Assembly (NCBI GenBank): GCA_946413265.1
Contig: CAMKJU010000021.1
Location: forward strand, 1-50,637
From: an uncultured Lentisphaerota bacterium
Lineage (GTDB): Bacteria > Verrucomicrobiota > Kiritimatiellia > RFP12 > UBA1067
Length of the DNA stretch: 50,637 bases
Reading direction: 5' to 3'
The stretch's first letter is position 1, and the number at the start of each line of letters is the position of its first letter. Below the pieces are notes generated by a model. It searched no databases and was not told the origin of the DNA. It worked only from the letters and a program-made list of their open reading frames with translations. Made by a program: the position numbers and the translations under genes. Below are positions 34,140 through 44,222 of the stretch, in pieces.

Positions 34140-34847
34140 TCAAATCCGTCCCTTGGAAAAAGGATATATATCCGTTTCGTCCTCTTCGGCATGCAACCAT
34201 GCCCTAGCACAGAGCAGGTCAAGACCGTCATCAATATCTATCGAACTCCGTTTGTCCATGATAAACCGCACAGGATTCCTCCCGTGGAAATAATTCCATT
34301 CAATCATCTTGCGCCGCGGAGCGATGAGAATCCCGTCCGTGACGATATAGAGCGGCGGCAGTTGCTGGGATGGGACATGTTTAATCCCGAGTTCGTAATT
34401 CACAGGGCCTTTTTCATCCCACAAAAATCGTTTGATCATCTCAAACGAAGCAAGCGAATCTCCCTTTGCGGGCACGTCACGATAATATACGGCAATGGCT
34501 TCCGAATAGAGCTTTGGCGTCACCAAAGGGCTGGTACAGGTCGCCCATAGGATGTTTTCGCCCTCGCAATAGGAACAAATGTGAGCGACCACCTCCCCGA
34601 AGGTTTTCGACTTCTCGTCACAATATTCAGGTGCCCTCTTGTGTGTCAAAACACCAGCCGAACGCGCAAGATCCAGCATCATGTCTGAATCAGATGAAAC
34701 CAGAATCGCGTCTACCTCAGGCACTTTCTTGAGCTGGTTGATTTTATACTCCAGCAGTGTTGTGCCTGCAAACGGCGCAATATTCTTGTTCTTCAACCGA
34801 GTTGATCCCGCACGCACTGGAATTATCGCTGTCATCTTGCTTTGCAT
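34140..34847 (-). CDS. neuA: CMP-N-acylneuraminate cytidylyltransferase (NeuA-like)
   Basis: 235 residues; ATG 34847 has GGGAG 7 nt upstream. IIPVRAGSTRLKNKNI at 8-23 is the nucleotide-binding motif of CMP-sialate and CMP-KDO synthetases, here with the longer K-N-K-N form typical of NeuA. DAILVSSDSDMMLDLARSAG and the C-terminal SSIDIDDGLDL support the assignment. It activates a nonulosonic acid (sialic, legionaminic or similar) with CTP. It is directly followed by the GT29-like gene, arguing for a sialic-type sugar. NeuB and NeuC are not in the window, so the free sugar must be made or taken up by genes elsewhere. Confidence 0.84.
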   Translation of the reverse strand: MQSKMTAIIPVRAGSTRLKNKNIAPFAGTTLLEYKINQLKKVPEVDAILVSSDSDMMLDLARSAGVLTHKRAPEYCDEKSKTFGEVVAHICSYCEGENILWATCTSPLVTPKLYSEAIAVYYRDVPAKGDSLASFEMIKRFLWDEKGPVNYELGIKHVPSQQLPPLYIVTDGILIAPRRKMIEWNYFHGRNPVRFIMDKRSSIDIDDGLDLLCARAWLHAEEDETDIYPFSKGRI

Positions 34848-34859
34848 AGCAAACTCCCG

Positions 34860-36150
<1,291 letters not shown>

Positions 36151-36161
<11 letters not shown>

Positions 36162-38331
36162 CTGCGAACCCCCTCTTTGTCTTGGAGAAGAAATAGTATC
36201 CAAGCTGAAGGACAATCAGCGACACTAACGCCGCCAGGCCGAGGAACTGCCAGTTGGGCATCCTGCCGTAGAGAAAGACGTTACGGGCCTGCTCAATGAG
36301 CACGGTCAAAGGGTTCAGCTCCAAGACAATCCTGAATCGCTCGGGAACGGCATTGATCGGGTAGAAAATTGGCGTAGCGAAAAAAAGGATTTGCAAAACG
36401 ACGCCAATAACATACTGCGTGTCCCGAACGTAAACACCTAACGAAGCAACGAGATAGGCAATGCCTAGTGTGAATATAAACAACGGCAACACCACCAATG
36501 GGAAAAGCAACATCGTCCATCCAATGAAACCAAGGATGAAATACGCTCCGAAGAATAACAACACGAACCAGGCAATACCCAGGATGAAGGTCGTGGCAGT
36601 TTGCGTAATCGGCAATATCTCCAAGGGGAAAATGACTTTTTTAACCAGATTGGGATTGCCCGTGATACATCCACAGCTGTTGCTAACCGCCTCGGCAAAA
36701 AGGTTGAACATCGTCATGCCACAGAACATGATGACGGCAAACGCACCCTTGCTGTCTCCCACAGACACGTCAACTCCCCAACGCGATTTGAATACGACAC
36801 TAAAGACGAACGTATAAACGCATAACATTATCAACGGCTGCACAAAACTCCAGACAAGCCCCAACGCCGATCCGCGATAGCGCATCTCGACAGTTCGCTT
36901 CGTCATCTGGGCAAAGAGACTGCGATTCTTCACTACCGTCCGCACAAGGGCCATGAGACTTGCCGACGACGGGAAAAAACGAGACGGCGCCGACACCTCG
37001 GCGTCCACGGAGAAATCCGATCCGCCAGTACCCGACAGAACCCGCCCCAAAACATTTCCCCGCCGACCATCGTCATCCTTAATCTTACCTGCCGGGCGCG
37101 AGAACATGGCACCTACGAGAATCCAGTACAGGCACAGATTGGTACGTGCGGTAAAAGCCGAGTTAAGAATGCTGGACATGGCAAAATAACCAGCCGTCAG
37201 CAGAAGAGCTCCGTACATCCGATAAGACGGCCCCGCACGCGGCGATGCCGCAAAACGAACCATCATGCGCCACAGGAACCAACCCAAAATCGCAAACGCC
37301 AAAATGAAACCAACGCCACCAGTCTCCAACAACAGCGCCAGATAGACCCCATCGCCGCCGAATGTCCCCGTATGGTCCTTTACGCTATACCCCTGTGAGC
37401 CGAGACCAATACCGCAAAACGGATGCTGCGCCCAGGCGGCAAGCCCCTTGACCGCAGACTCAATGTGGTCTTCAGTGGAACCCTGAGACGTAAGCTCCGT
37501 ACCTGACATCCGGCTAAAGAAGAAACTCTGCCGGAACAATTCAGGTCCAAAACACCCACCGAAAAGCATGATTACGAGAAAAGCCAGAACGAAGGCAATC
37601 CGGACAAAACGCCGCCAAAGCGGAATTGCCGTCCAGATACACCAGGCAAATCCCCACGTAAGCAGTAACGCGACATTGGACGTGCGGGTATAGGTGTAGT
37701 ACATGGCAATCAACGGAAGCCAGATCAGAAAACGGGCTCGGCGGCGGGCCTCGAAACTCAAGAACATATACCCGAGCAACACCATGAACGAACTGAAGCC
37801 CGAGAATACAAGTGGGTTGCCGACGATTCCCGTCACCCGGAAGATGTCCGTTCCGTAGAATCCGAAATGCTTGTCGGTTCCATGAAGTGTCAATAGCAAC
37901 TCTGGCATGTCCGCACTGAAGAACGCCTGTATAATCGCAAGAACGCATGAGGCCAAACCGCCGTAGAAGATAATCGCGGCAACGCGGCGGAAGCTGACTG
38001 CACGCCCCAACAGCGCCAAAGGAATCCAGATGCCCGGATAGATCACGTTGTTGCGAAATCCCATCACCCGGTCGCGAAATGAATTGTCGCCGTAAAACAT
38101 CAGGAATAGGCACCAGGCAGAATAGACAACATATAGAACCAACGGCGTGCGCATGGCTTTTAGCCGTTCACGGTCAACACTGCGAATGCGCAGCACAGAC
38201 AGGCCACCTATCAAGACATAAAGTATGTCAACTACAAGAGTGCCGAAGTTGAAAGACGTCCACGGGACGGCGTTTGTGATAAAACCGATGAAAACCAGCG
38301 CACAAACTAAAAGACTGACTAGCGTTGTCAT
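36151..38331 (-). CDS. Fusion of O-antigen polymerase/ligase and Wzm-type ABC permease
   Basis: 726 residues from ATG 38331. Residues 1-415 have about ten hydrophobic spans and Wzy/WaaL-like signs: TYTRTSN at about 215, a periplasmic loop with AWAQHPFCGIGLGSQGY near 300-316, and GDGVYLALLLETGGVGF (328-344), like the conserved segment after the big loop of PF04932 proteins, though the usual histidine is absent. A charged linker (416-465) leads to an ABC-2 permease (470-726) with RYRGSALGLVWSFVQPLIM, FPLEILPI and YVRDTQYVIGVVLQILFF, as in Wzm/TagG. The frame is open throughout. Both halves would have cytoplasmic ends, so the topology works. It implies that export and polymerisation or ligation are coupled. 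Confidence 0.85.
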
Positions 38332-38343
38332 AATCAAATGCCC

Positions 38344-38472
38344 TCATTCAAAAAACGGGCTCATGTGCATACCCCCGCTATCTCCAAGAATCGTACGTTT
38401 GTACTTATTCTTGAAGTCTCGCCTAAGCTCCTCGTAATACGGAAACTGGCTACTATCTAATCTATCAAGCAC
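38344..38472 (-). CDS. Possible 42-residue leader ORF of the glycan operon
   Basis: From GTG 38472 the frame codes 42 residues with a charged helical middle (PYYEELRRDFKNKYKR) and the ending GMHMSPFFE, stopping 12 nt before the fusion gene's ATG. The GTG lies 6 nt below the -10 at 38479-38484, the same spacing as other apparently leaderless starts here. It may be a small leader protein, or the 3' remnant of a lost gene. No family recognised. Confidence 0.35.
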   Translation of the reverse strand: MLDRLDSSQFPYYEELRRDFKNKYKRTILGDSGGMHMSPFFE

Positions 38473-38478
38473 GCGGTA

Positions 38479-38507
38479 ATTGTATCACATTCTCCTTGTC
38501 CATGCAA
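38479..38507 (-). promoter_or_regulatory. Promoter of the surface-glycan operon
   Basis: Minus-strand TTGCAT (38507-38502), 17-nt spacer, TACAAT (38484-38479) with TGA before the -10. It is the only promoter-like sequence seen ahead of the twelve-gene run ending at 21867. Confidence 0.55.
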
Positions 38508-38542
38508 GGGGGCAACGAGTTTTTTCTGCCTCGCGTGGCCCG

Positions 38543-39082
38543 TTACTTTCCAAGCATCTTGGACATCGCTTCGCCGCTGAGCTCGGTCGCAACCTGCTCG
38601 GCGAACTCCTGCACGCACTTCTTGCCGGACGCCTTGCCCAGTTCGCGGACCTTCTCCGCCTGGGCCTTGAGTCCGCACCAGCGGAGCTGGTCGATGTAGA
38701 ACATCTTGACATCAGGTTGCTCCGCCTTCTCGGCGAACGCGAGGAGCTGTTCGGTCCAGAGAGCGCGGCCAGCTTTACCCGGCAACATCACGTACTGCGT
38801 GACGGCGGCGATCTGGAACGCCTTCACGGGACACGTCTGGAAGCCAGGCTTCACCTCGGCGAGAAGCGCGGCGGCGGACGCCGCATCCTTCACGAACGCC
38901 GCGAGGACCTCGTCCTTCGTGGCCTCCGCGAGCTTGGCCTTGTTCTGCGCCTGCCACTTCTCGGACGCCGGCGCGTCGGTGGGCTTCGCCGCACCGGGCT
39001 TGATGTCGTAGGCATCCTTCTTCTTGCCCGCCGCGAAGCACGTCATCGCCGCAAGCACCACAACAATAAAGATCTTCTTCAT
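38543..39082 (-). CDS. Small secreted alanine/lysine-rich protein of unknown function
   Basis: 179 residues with a signal peptide (MKKIFIVVVLAAMTCFAAG). The mature part is helical, rich in alanine, lysine and glutamate (NKAKLAEATKDEVLAAFVKD, then KAQAEKVRELGKASGKKC), and has three cysteines (in FQTCPVK, RWCGLK and KKCVQ). It resembles small periplasmic HEAT-like or helical repeat proteins but no family is recognised. Upstream it is separated by a TTTACA microrepeat from the oxidoreductase gene, and it may be in the same transcript. Confidence 0.75.
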   Translation of the reverse strand: MKKIFIVVVLAAMTCFAAGKKKDAYDIKPGAAKPTDAPASEKWQAQNKAKLAEATKDEVLAAFVKDAASAAALLAEVKPGFQTCPVKAFQIAAVTQYVMLPGKAGRALWTEQLLAFAEKAEQPDVKMFYIDQLRWCGLKAQAEKVRELGKASGKKCVQEFAEQVATELSGEAMSKMLGK

Positions 39083-39093
39083 GGTTTAATCCT

Positions 39094-39126
39094 CAACTTT
39101 ACACTTTACATTTTACACTTTACACT
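39094..39126. repeat. TTTACAYT microrepeat between genes
   Basis: About four imperfect tandem copies of TTTACAYT. Too short and too regular for CRISPR. Confidence 0.5.
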
Positions 39127-39131
39127 CTCCC

Positions 39132-40457
39132 TCAGCCCCACATCTCCTTCGCCCACGGCTGGCGCATGGACTGGTAGAGGAAGCGGTCGGCGGCCTCGTC
39201 GTTGACGGCGCGTAGCGTCACTGGGTCGAAACGGAACCCACGGCCGAGACGCTCGGCAACGATCGTGAGGTTGAACATCGTGCAGGAGCGGAACCCGTTC
39301 GTCTCGTTGAGTGCGAACGGCTTGCGCGTGCGCACGCTCTCCATGAAGTCTGTGATCTGCGGCGCGGGTTCGGGAAGCCCGGCGAGGAACTTCACCACCT
39401 TCTCGTCCGACCACCATCCAGTGTTGTCCTTGATGCGGAGCGTGGAGGTGTTCTTGGCCTTCTTGTACACGCACACGCCGTTGGAACCGCGCAGGAGCGG
39501 CTCATCCTTGAGCGAGTTGTCGCCGTCGAGGATGACCTCGGTGCCGTCGGCGTAGGTGAGTACGAAGCGGTCGAAGCGACCGACCACGTCGGGGTGCTGC
39601 TTCGGGCCGATGTAGTCCACCTTGACCGGGCTCGTGTCGTCCTTGCAGAGGAGATACTGGAGCGGGTCGAGGTAGTGCTGCGCCATGTCGCCGAGGCCGC
39701 CGCCGTCGTAGTCCCAGTAGCCGCGGAACGTTCCGTGCGTGCGGTGGCGGTTGTAGGGTTTCCACGGCGCAGGGCCGAGCCACATGTCCCAGTCGAACGT
39801 CTTCGGCACCGCCTGCACGGGCAGGTTAACGCGGCCGGACCAGTAGAACTTCCAGCTGAAGCCCTGTCCGCCGCCGAACGTGCACTTGATCGGGCCCTTG
39901 CCAAGAAGACCGCTCTCGACGACCTGGCGGATCGGCTTCACGGTCGTGCCGAAGCCGTAGAAGTTACCTTGGAAACGAAACCAGGTGTTGAGACGGAAGA
40001 TGCGCTTCTTGGCCTTCACGACCTCCATCACGCGCTTGCCCTCGCCGACGGTGCGCGTCATGGGCTTCTCGCACCAGATGTCCTTGTTGGCGTTCGCGGC
40101 CATCACGCTCATGCAGCCGTGCCAGTGCGGCGGCGTGCAGATGTGGACGATGTCCACGTCCTTGTCTGCAAGCAGTTCGATGAAGTTTTTGTACCCCTTG
40201 ATCTTGCCCCAGCCCTTCTTCTCGGCTTCGGCAAGGCCGCTCTTCACGCGCAGCTGGTCGGGGTCGCAAAGACCGATCAGTCGCGAGCCCTTGTACGGGA
40301 GGTGGTTCTCGGAGTGGGCGATGCCTCCGAAGCCGATCAGCGCACGGGTGAGCTGGTTGGACGGCGTGTCGGCGCCGAAAAGCACCCGCGCGGGCGCGAT
40401 GGAGAAGCAGGACGCCGCAGCGATCTGCTTCATGAACGACCTTCTTGTATTCGTCAT
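39132..40457 (-). CDS. Tat-exported Gfo/Idh/MocA family oxidoreductase
   Basis: 441 residues. The N-terminus TNTRRSFMKQIAAASCFSIA is a twin-arginine signal. The NAD-binding part (ALIGFGGIAHSENHLPYKG, LIGLCDPD) and the DVDIVHICTPPHWHG...DIWCEKPMTRTVGEG stretch with the catalytic ExxP lysine (CEKP) define the family. The C-terminal half (YWDYDGGGLGDMAQHYLDPL) matches the secreted subgroup abundant in Planctomycetes and Verrucomicrobia, thought to oxidise or isomerise sugars with bound cofactor. It is transcribed divergently from ilvE, from an extended -10 at 40489-40497, with AAAGGAG ahead of the ATG. Confidence 0.88.
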   Translation of the reverse strand: MTNTRRSFMKQIAAASCFSIAPARVLFGADTPSNQLTRALIGFGGIAHSENHLPYKGSRLIGLCDPDQLRVKSGLAEAEKKGWGKIKGYKNFIELLADKDVDIVHICTPPHWHGCMSVMAANANKDIWCEKPMTRTVGEGKRVMEVVKAKKRIFRLNTWFRFQGNFYGFGTTVKPIRQVVESGLLGKGPIKCTFGGGQGFSWKFYWSGRVNLPVQAVPKTFDWDMWLGPAPWKPYNRHRTHGTFRGYWDYDGGGLGDMAQHYLDPLQYLLCKDDTSPVKVDYIGPKQHPDVVGRFDRFVLTYADGTEVILDGDNSLKDEPLLRGSNGVCVYKKAKNTSTLRIKDNTGWWSDEKVVKFLAGLPEPAPQITDFMESVRTRKPFALNETNGFRSCTMFNLTIVAERLGRGFRFDPVTLRAVNDEAADRFLYQSMRQPWAKEMWG

Positions 40458-40488
40458 TTATCTTTTCTCCTTTGAAAGCTGGGATTGA

Positions 40489-40497
40489 ATTATACCA
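40489..40497 (-). promoter_or_regulatory. Extended -10 promoter of the oxidoreductase gene
   Basis: Minus-strand TGGTATAAT, -10 hexamer 40494-40489; leader of about 25 nt to ATG 40457 containing AAAGGAG. Confidence 0.6.
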
Positions 40498-40540
40498 AAT
40501 CGCCCCCGCGTATGGCAATGCCGCGTTCCCAAAAAAGTGT

Positions 40541-40569
40541 TTGCCCGCGCGGCGAAAAAGGGATAAAAT
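40541..40569 (+). promoter_or_regulatory. Promoter of ilvE
   Basis: TTGCCC (40541-40546), 17-nt spacer and TAAAAT (40564-40569). AAGGAG follows 8 nt before the ATG at 40594. Divergent from the oxidoreductase promoter. Confidence 0.55.
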
Positions 40570-40593
40570 ATGTAGCCGACAAGGAGAAAAAAG

Positions 40594-41613
40594 ATGCCAA
40601 ACATTGAATGGTCAAAACTGGGTTTCGGGTTCTCGGACGTGAACTGCCACATCCGCTACACGTGGAAGGACGGCGCGTGGGGCGCGCCGGAGTTCGTGAA
40701 GGAGCCCTACATAACTATGCATATCGGCGCGTCGTGCCTGCACTACGGTCAGGAGTGCTTCGAGGGCATGAAGGCGTTCCGCCAGGAGAACGGGAAGGTC
40801 GTGATCTTCCGTCCCGACGAGAACGCGAAGCGCATGTACCGCACGGCCGAGCGCTGCGTGATGCCGCCCGTCCCCGTGGAGATGTTCATCGAGGCGGCCG
40901 AGAAGGTCGTGGCCGCCAACATCGAGTACGTGCCGCCCTACGGCACCGGTGGTTCGCTCTACCTGCGCCCGCTCCTCATCGGCACCGGCCCGCAGATCGG
41001 CGTCGCCCCCGCGAAGGAATACACGTTCATGATCATGGTCATGCCCGTGGGCGCGTATTACAAGGGCGGACTCAAACCCGTCCGCGCCGTGATCCTCGAC
41101 GACTGGGACCGCGCCGCGCCGCACGGCATGGGCGACGTGAAGGTGGGCGGCAACTACGCCGCGTCCCTCTTCGCCCACGAGAAGGCGAAGCGCGAGGGCT
41201 GGCCCGTTGAGCTCTACCTCGACGCGAAGGAGCATAAGTACGTGGAGGAGTTCTCCACGTCCAACTTCCTCGGCATCAAGGCGGACGGCACCTACGTGAC
41301 GCCGGACTCGCACTCCGTACTGCCCTCGGTCACGAACATGTCCCTCAAGCAGTGTGCCGCCGACCTCGGCTGGAAGGTCGAGTGCCGCAAGGTGCCATAC
41401 GAGGAGATCAAGGAGTTCGCCGAAGTCGCCGCGTGCGGCACGGCCGTGGTGGTCACGCCCGTATGGGAGATCACGCGCGGCAGCGAGGTGATCAAGATCT
41501 CGGATCCCGACACCGTCGGCCCGCACCTCCAGAAATTGTACGACACGGTGCAGGGCATCCAGTACGGACGCCTCCCCGATACGCACGGCTGGTGCCACGA
41601 AGTGCGCGTCTAA
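40594..41613 (+). CDS. ilvE: Branched-chain amino acid aminotransferase
   Basis: 339 residues, standard for the longer bacterial/eukaryotic BCAT type. HYGQECFEGMKAFR at 51-64 and the RP-rich LYLRPLLIGTGPQIGV follow; KVGGNYAASLFAHEKAK contains the expected PLP lysine region, and EEFSTSNFLGIK and the C-terminal GTAVVVTPVWEI complete the fold-type IV signature. It transfers the amino group of glutamate to the branched-chain 2-oxo acids as the last step of Leu, Ile and Val synthesis, and runs the reverse reaction in degradation. Its stop overlaps the stop of the convergent phosphoesterase gene by 4 nt with no room for a separate terminator. Confidence 0.93.
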   Translation: MPNIEWSKLGFGFSDVNCHIRYTWKDGAWGAPEFVKEPYITMHIGASCLHYGQECFEGMKAFRQENGKVVIFRPDENAKRMYRTAERCVMPPVPVEMFIEAAEKVVAANIEYVPPYGTGGSLYLRPLLIGTGPQIGVAPAKEYTFMIMVMPVGAYYKGGLKPVRAVILDDWDRAAPHGMGDVKVGGNYAASLFAHEKAKREGWPVELYLDAKEHKYVEEFSTSNFLGIKADGTYVTPDSHSVLPSVTNMSLKQCAADLGWKVECRKVPYEEIKEFAEVAACGTAVVVTPVWEITRGSEVIKISDPDTVGPHLQKLYDTVQGIQYGRLPDTHGWCHEVRV

Positions 41614-43112
41614 GCGCGCGCACCGTCACCTGACTTGCCGTATTCGCCCGTCAGCCAGTTTGAGCGGATGGCCTTGCCGTGTCCGCCGAAGCTGTTGGCG
41701 GGCGAAATGGCAAAGCGGAAGCGCCTCCCGCGCTCAACCACCACCTTGTTGGGCGCAGGCAATTCCGCGTACGCGAATACGCACGTAACGGTATCGTCGT
41801 CCTTCTCCGCCGCCCAGTAGTAGTGCGGCGAATAGACGCGCTTCGTCATCCAGACCTTCCCGCGGTCGACGTCCTCCGCCTCCACCGTCACCTGGAAGTC
41901 GAACGCCCGCGCGCCGTCCGTAAGTCCCTTCACGTTCGGGAATGTCACGACAAACTGCTCCGTCTCTTTCTTTGCGCGGTTTGTACCCTTCACGCGCTCG
42001 ACCTTCACTTTAGCGTCAGTGGCGAACTCCGGCACGGGCGCACCCTTCGCACGCTCTGCGAAGGAGCTGGCGTGCGCAGGCAGCGGCACGATCCAGTCCG
42101 GACCCGCCGGCAGGTCGTTCGCGAAGTCGCGGCGCTCAAGGACCAGACGGTCGTCGTACACCGTCACCAGCTGGCCGTGCTGCGCGTCGCGTCCGGTCAG
42201 CTTCTCCATCTGCTGCGTGCCGATGTCCTTATCACCGAAGATGCACGAGTTCTCGCGTCCGCCGAACGGGATGAGGTAGCGGAGCGACGCCGTGCCCACG
42301 CTCGTGAACGCGCCGCGCCACAGCGTGCGGTCGTCCGTGAGCGGCGTGTGGGAGTGGCCCGTGAAGGCGACCGCGTTTGGGAATGCGCTCAGCGCGGCGG
42401 TGGAATAGCCGTTGTCCTGTCCCCAAGTCCACGGCGCGGAACATGTTCCCTTCGGGTGGTAGTGCTGCGTGTAGAAGAACGGCTTCGTCCCCGCGAGCTC
42501 GTCGCGGTGCTTTTCGAGGAACGCTGCGATTGCGCCTTTCTTGTGGTAGCCACCGTTGGGGTCGTAGTGGACGCCCACGAACTTGTAGCCCTTTACGGTC
42601 TTGACATACATCGGCGAGTAGTCCTCGTCGAAGATGCGCTTCCAGCTCGCGGCCATGTGGAACGAGAGGATGTTGTCAGCGCCTTTCTCTTTGGAGACAC
42701 CCATCTTCTTCGCGGAACCGTACCGCCATCCCTCCACGTCATGGTTGCCGGTCACGAATATCTTCTCCACGTGCCCGCCGTCGGGGAGCTTGTTGCCGGG
42801 AAACACGCGACGCCAGGCGTCGCCCATGATCTGCAACTGCGAGTCTAGCCCGCTGTCGGCCATGTCGCCCGCAATAAGCACGGCGTCCACCTTCTGGTCG
42901 CGGAAGAACTTCAGCGCCTTCTCGAAGAAGTAACCCGTGTCCTTGCCGCGCGTGATGTGGACGTCGGAAAGGACGCCGAACCGCAGTCTTTGCGGACCCG
43001 CCGCGCCGAACGCGCTGTGCCCCATCCCCGCTGCGGCCAGGAATGCGAACGCTCCCCGCCCTACGAACGCGCGCCTCGTAAGCGCCGTACCCTGTGCTGT
43101 CTGTACTTTCAT
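41610..43112 (-). CDS. Tat-exported calcineurin-like metallophosphoesterase
   Basis: 500 residues. ATG 43112 is preferred because AAAGGAG lies 9 nt upstream; the nearby ATG 43121 directly abuts that site. The N-terminus has a twin-arginine signal (ALTRRAFVGRGAFAFLAAAG). Metal-binding motifs of the calcineurin superfamily are in order: VLSDVHITRG (DxH), IAGDMADSG (GD), FVTGNHDVEGW (GNHD), FFYTQHYHPKG and FTGHSHTP (GHxH). The last 140 residues are a beta-sandwich. It hydrolyses a phosphomono- or diester outside the cytoplasm; the substrate is unknown. It follows the alpha/beta hydrolase by 23 nt. Confidence 0.87.
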   Translation of the reverse strand: MKVQTAQGTALTRRAFVGRGAFAFLAAAGMGHSAFGAAGPQRLRFGVLSDVHITRGKDTGYFFEKALKFFRDQKVDAVLIAGDMADSGLDSQLQIMGDAWRRVFPGNKLPDGGHVEKIFVTGNHDVEGWRYGSAKKMGVSKEKGADNILSFHMAASWKRIFDEDYSPMYVKTVKGYKFVGVHYDPNGGYHKKGAIAAFLEKHRDELAGTKPFFYTQHYHPKGTCSAPWTWGQDNGYSTAALSAFPNAVAFTGHSHTPLTDDRTLWRGAFTSVGTASLRYLIPFGGRENSCIFGDKDIGTQQMEKLTGRDAQHGQLVTVYDDRLVLERRDFANDLPAGPDWIVPLPAHASSFAERAKGAPVPEFATDAKVKVERVKGTNRAKKETEQFVVTFPNVKGLTDGARAFDFQVTVEAEDVDRGKVWMTKRVYSPHYYWAAEKDDDTVTCVFAYAELPAPNKVVVERGRRFRFAISPANSFGGHGKAIRSNWLTGEYGKSGDGARA

Positions 43113-43135
43113 TTTCTGCATCTCCTTTTTCTCTG

Positions 43136-44194
43136 TCACTTTCCAAGTGCCTCTCCACTAGCGCTTCCTTTTTCGGGAAGACTGAAGTCCGCTGGTTGTC
43201 CTTTTACTTGACGCGAGAGGAAGTCCAGACCGCCCGGATAGTTTCCGGCGTGCCCGCCTTCCATCAAGGTGAAGCGCACGTTCGCGGAAGTACGCCGGAA
43301 GTGGATGCGCATCTTGTCCGGGAAGAACGGATCGCTTGGACCAGTGTACGCGAGCTTGGACGGCACCTTCCGTGTCTCCTCAACAGTGGAGATGTCTTCC
43401 TCGGCTACGCGGTCCTTCGGGTTCGCAAGCGCGTTGAAAGCGCGGAAGGAGTGTCCCACCGGCACGGACCCCTTCCAGCCGTCGTGGATGCCGGTGACGA
43501 TGTACGCAGCCACGCCGGCCTTCCGCGCGTTATCGAGCCACGTGAGCGGCGAACGGTGTTTGTACTCGTCCGGCTTCTCCGCCGGCGTGCCGCCACAGGC
43601 CTTCTCAAGCATCTTCGCATAGTTCTTGCCGCGTCCGGGATGCTTGAGCAGCGAGTCGGCGTGCCAGCGCGCGAGGTCGGTGATCGGACAGAAGGCCGCC
43701 CCGGCCGCGAATATTTCGGGATGCCGTCCGAGCATGAGCAGCGTCATGTGTCCGCCGCCCGAGCCGCCAACAATGTAGACGCGCGCGGGGTCGATCTTCA
43801 CGTGCGCCTTCGCGTAGTTAACGGCGTCTACGATGTCCTGCACCGCCGGGTCGCCGCCGCACGCGGGAGGCGTTTTGTTCGGACCGCGGAAGTTCGGACC
43901 CAACATCGCCCAGCCATTTTTCTTCGCGTAGTCGAGGACGGTCTGGTAGTGCGACGTCGCCTTGTAGTCATAGCTCCACGTATGGAGTCCGACGATTAGC
44001 GGCACAGGCGTTGTCTTCGCCTCTTCCGGTGCCCAGAAGTAACACGGCTGGAGAGTACCGTCGAGCGTCGACTTGACTTGCACGAGTATCTTCGCCCAGG
44101 CGGGATCAATCTTCGCAGGTTCCGCGGGCTTCGCGTTCGCGGCCAACAGACCCGTACCCGCGAGCAGTGAACATGCTATGGCAACTTTTCTCAT
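43136..44194 (-). CDS. Secreted alpha/beta hydrolase (S9/esterase-like)
   Basis: 352 residues from ATG 44194 (AAAGGTG upstream). Signal peptide MRKVAIACSLLAGTGLLAANA. The fold shows VPLIVGLHTWSYDYKA (oxyanion region), GPNFRGPN and the nucleophile elbow VGGSGGGHMTLL with its serine. An aspartate (GIHDGW) and the histidine in the last third (EGGHAGN) complete the triad. It resembles prolyl-oligopeptidase-like and PHB-depolymerase-like secreted esterases of carbohydrate-degrading bacteria; acetyl- or feruloyl-ester removal from plant glycans is plausible and unproven. It lies between the GH20-like gene and the phosphoesterase in one run. Confidence 0.82.
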   Translation of the reverse strand: MRKVAIACSLLAGTGLLAANAKPAEPAKIDPAWAKILVQVKSTLDGTLQPCYFWAPEEAKTTPVPLIVGLHTWSYDYKATSHYQTVLDYAKKNGWAMLGPNFRGPNKTPPACGGDPAVQDIVDAVNYAKAHVKIDPARVYIVGGSGGGHMTLLMLGRHPEIFAAGAAFCPITDLARWHADSLLKHPGRGKNYAKMLEKACGGTPAEKPDEYKHRSPLTWLDNARKAGVAAYIVTGIHDGWKGSVPVGHSFRAFNALANPKDRVAEEDISTVEETRKVPSKLAYTGPSDPFFPDKMRIHFRRTSANVRFTLMEGGHAGNYPGGLDFLSRQVKGQPADFSLPEKGSASGEALGK

Positions 44195-44222
44195 CGTTTT
44201 CACCTTTCAGTTTTTTGTTGGT

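Noticed and set aside
34140..34847. Cytidylyltransferase as KdsB (CMP-KDO synthetase)
   Set aside because: The start motif has the NeuA-like extra K-N spacing, and the gene lies directly before a sialyltransferase-like gene; KdsB is less likely, though a different nonulosonic acid remains possible.
39094..39126. Short regular TTTACA repeats as a CRISPR array
   Set aside because: Units are about 8 nt with no spacers and there are no cas genes in the window.
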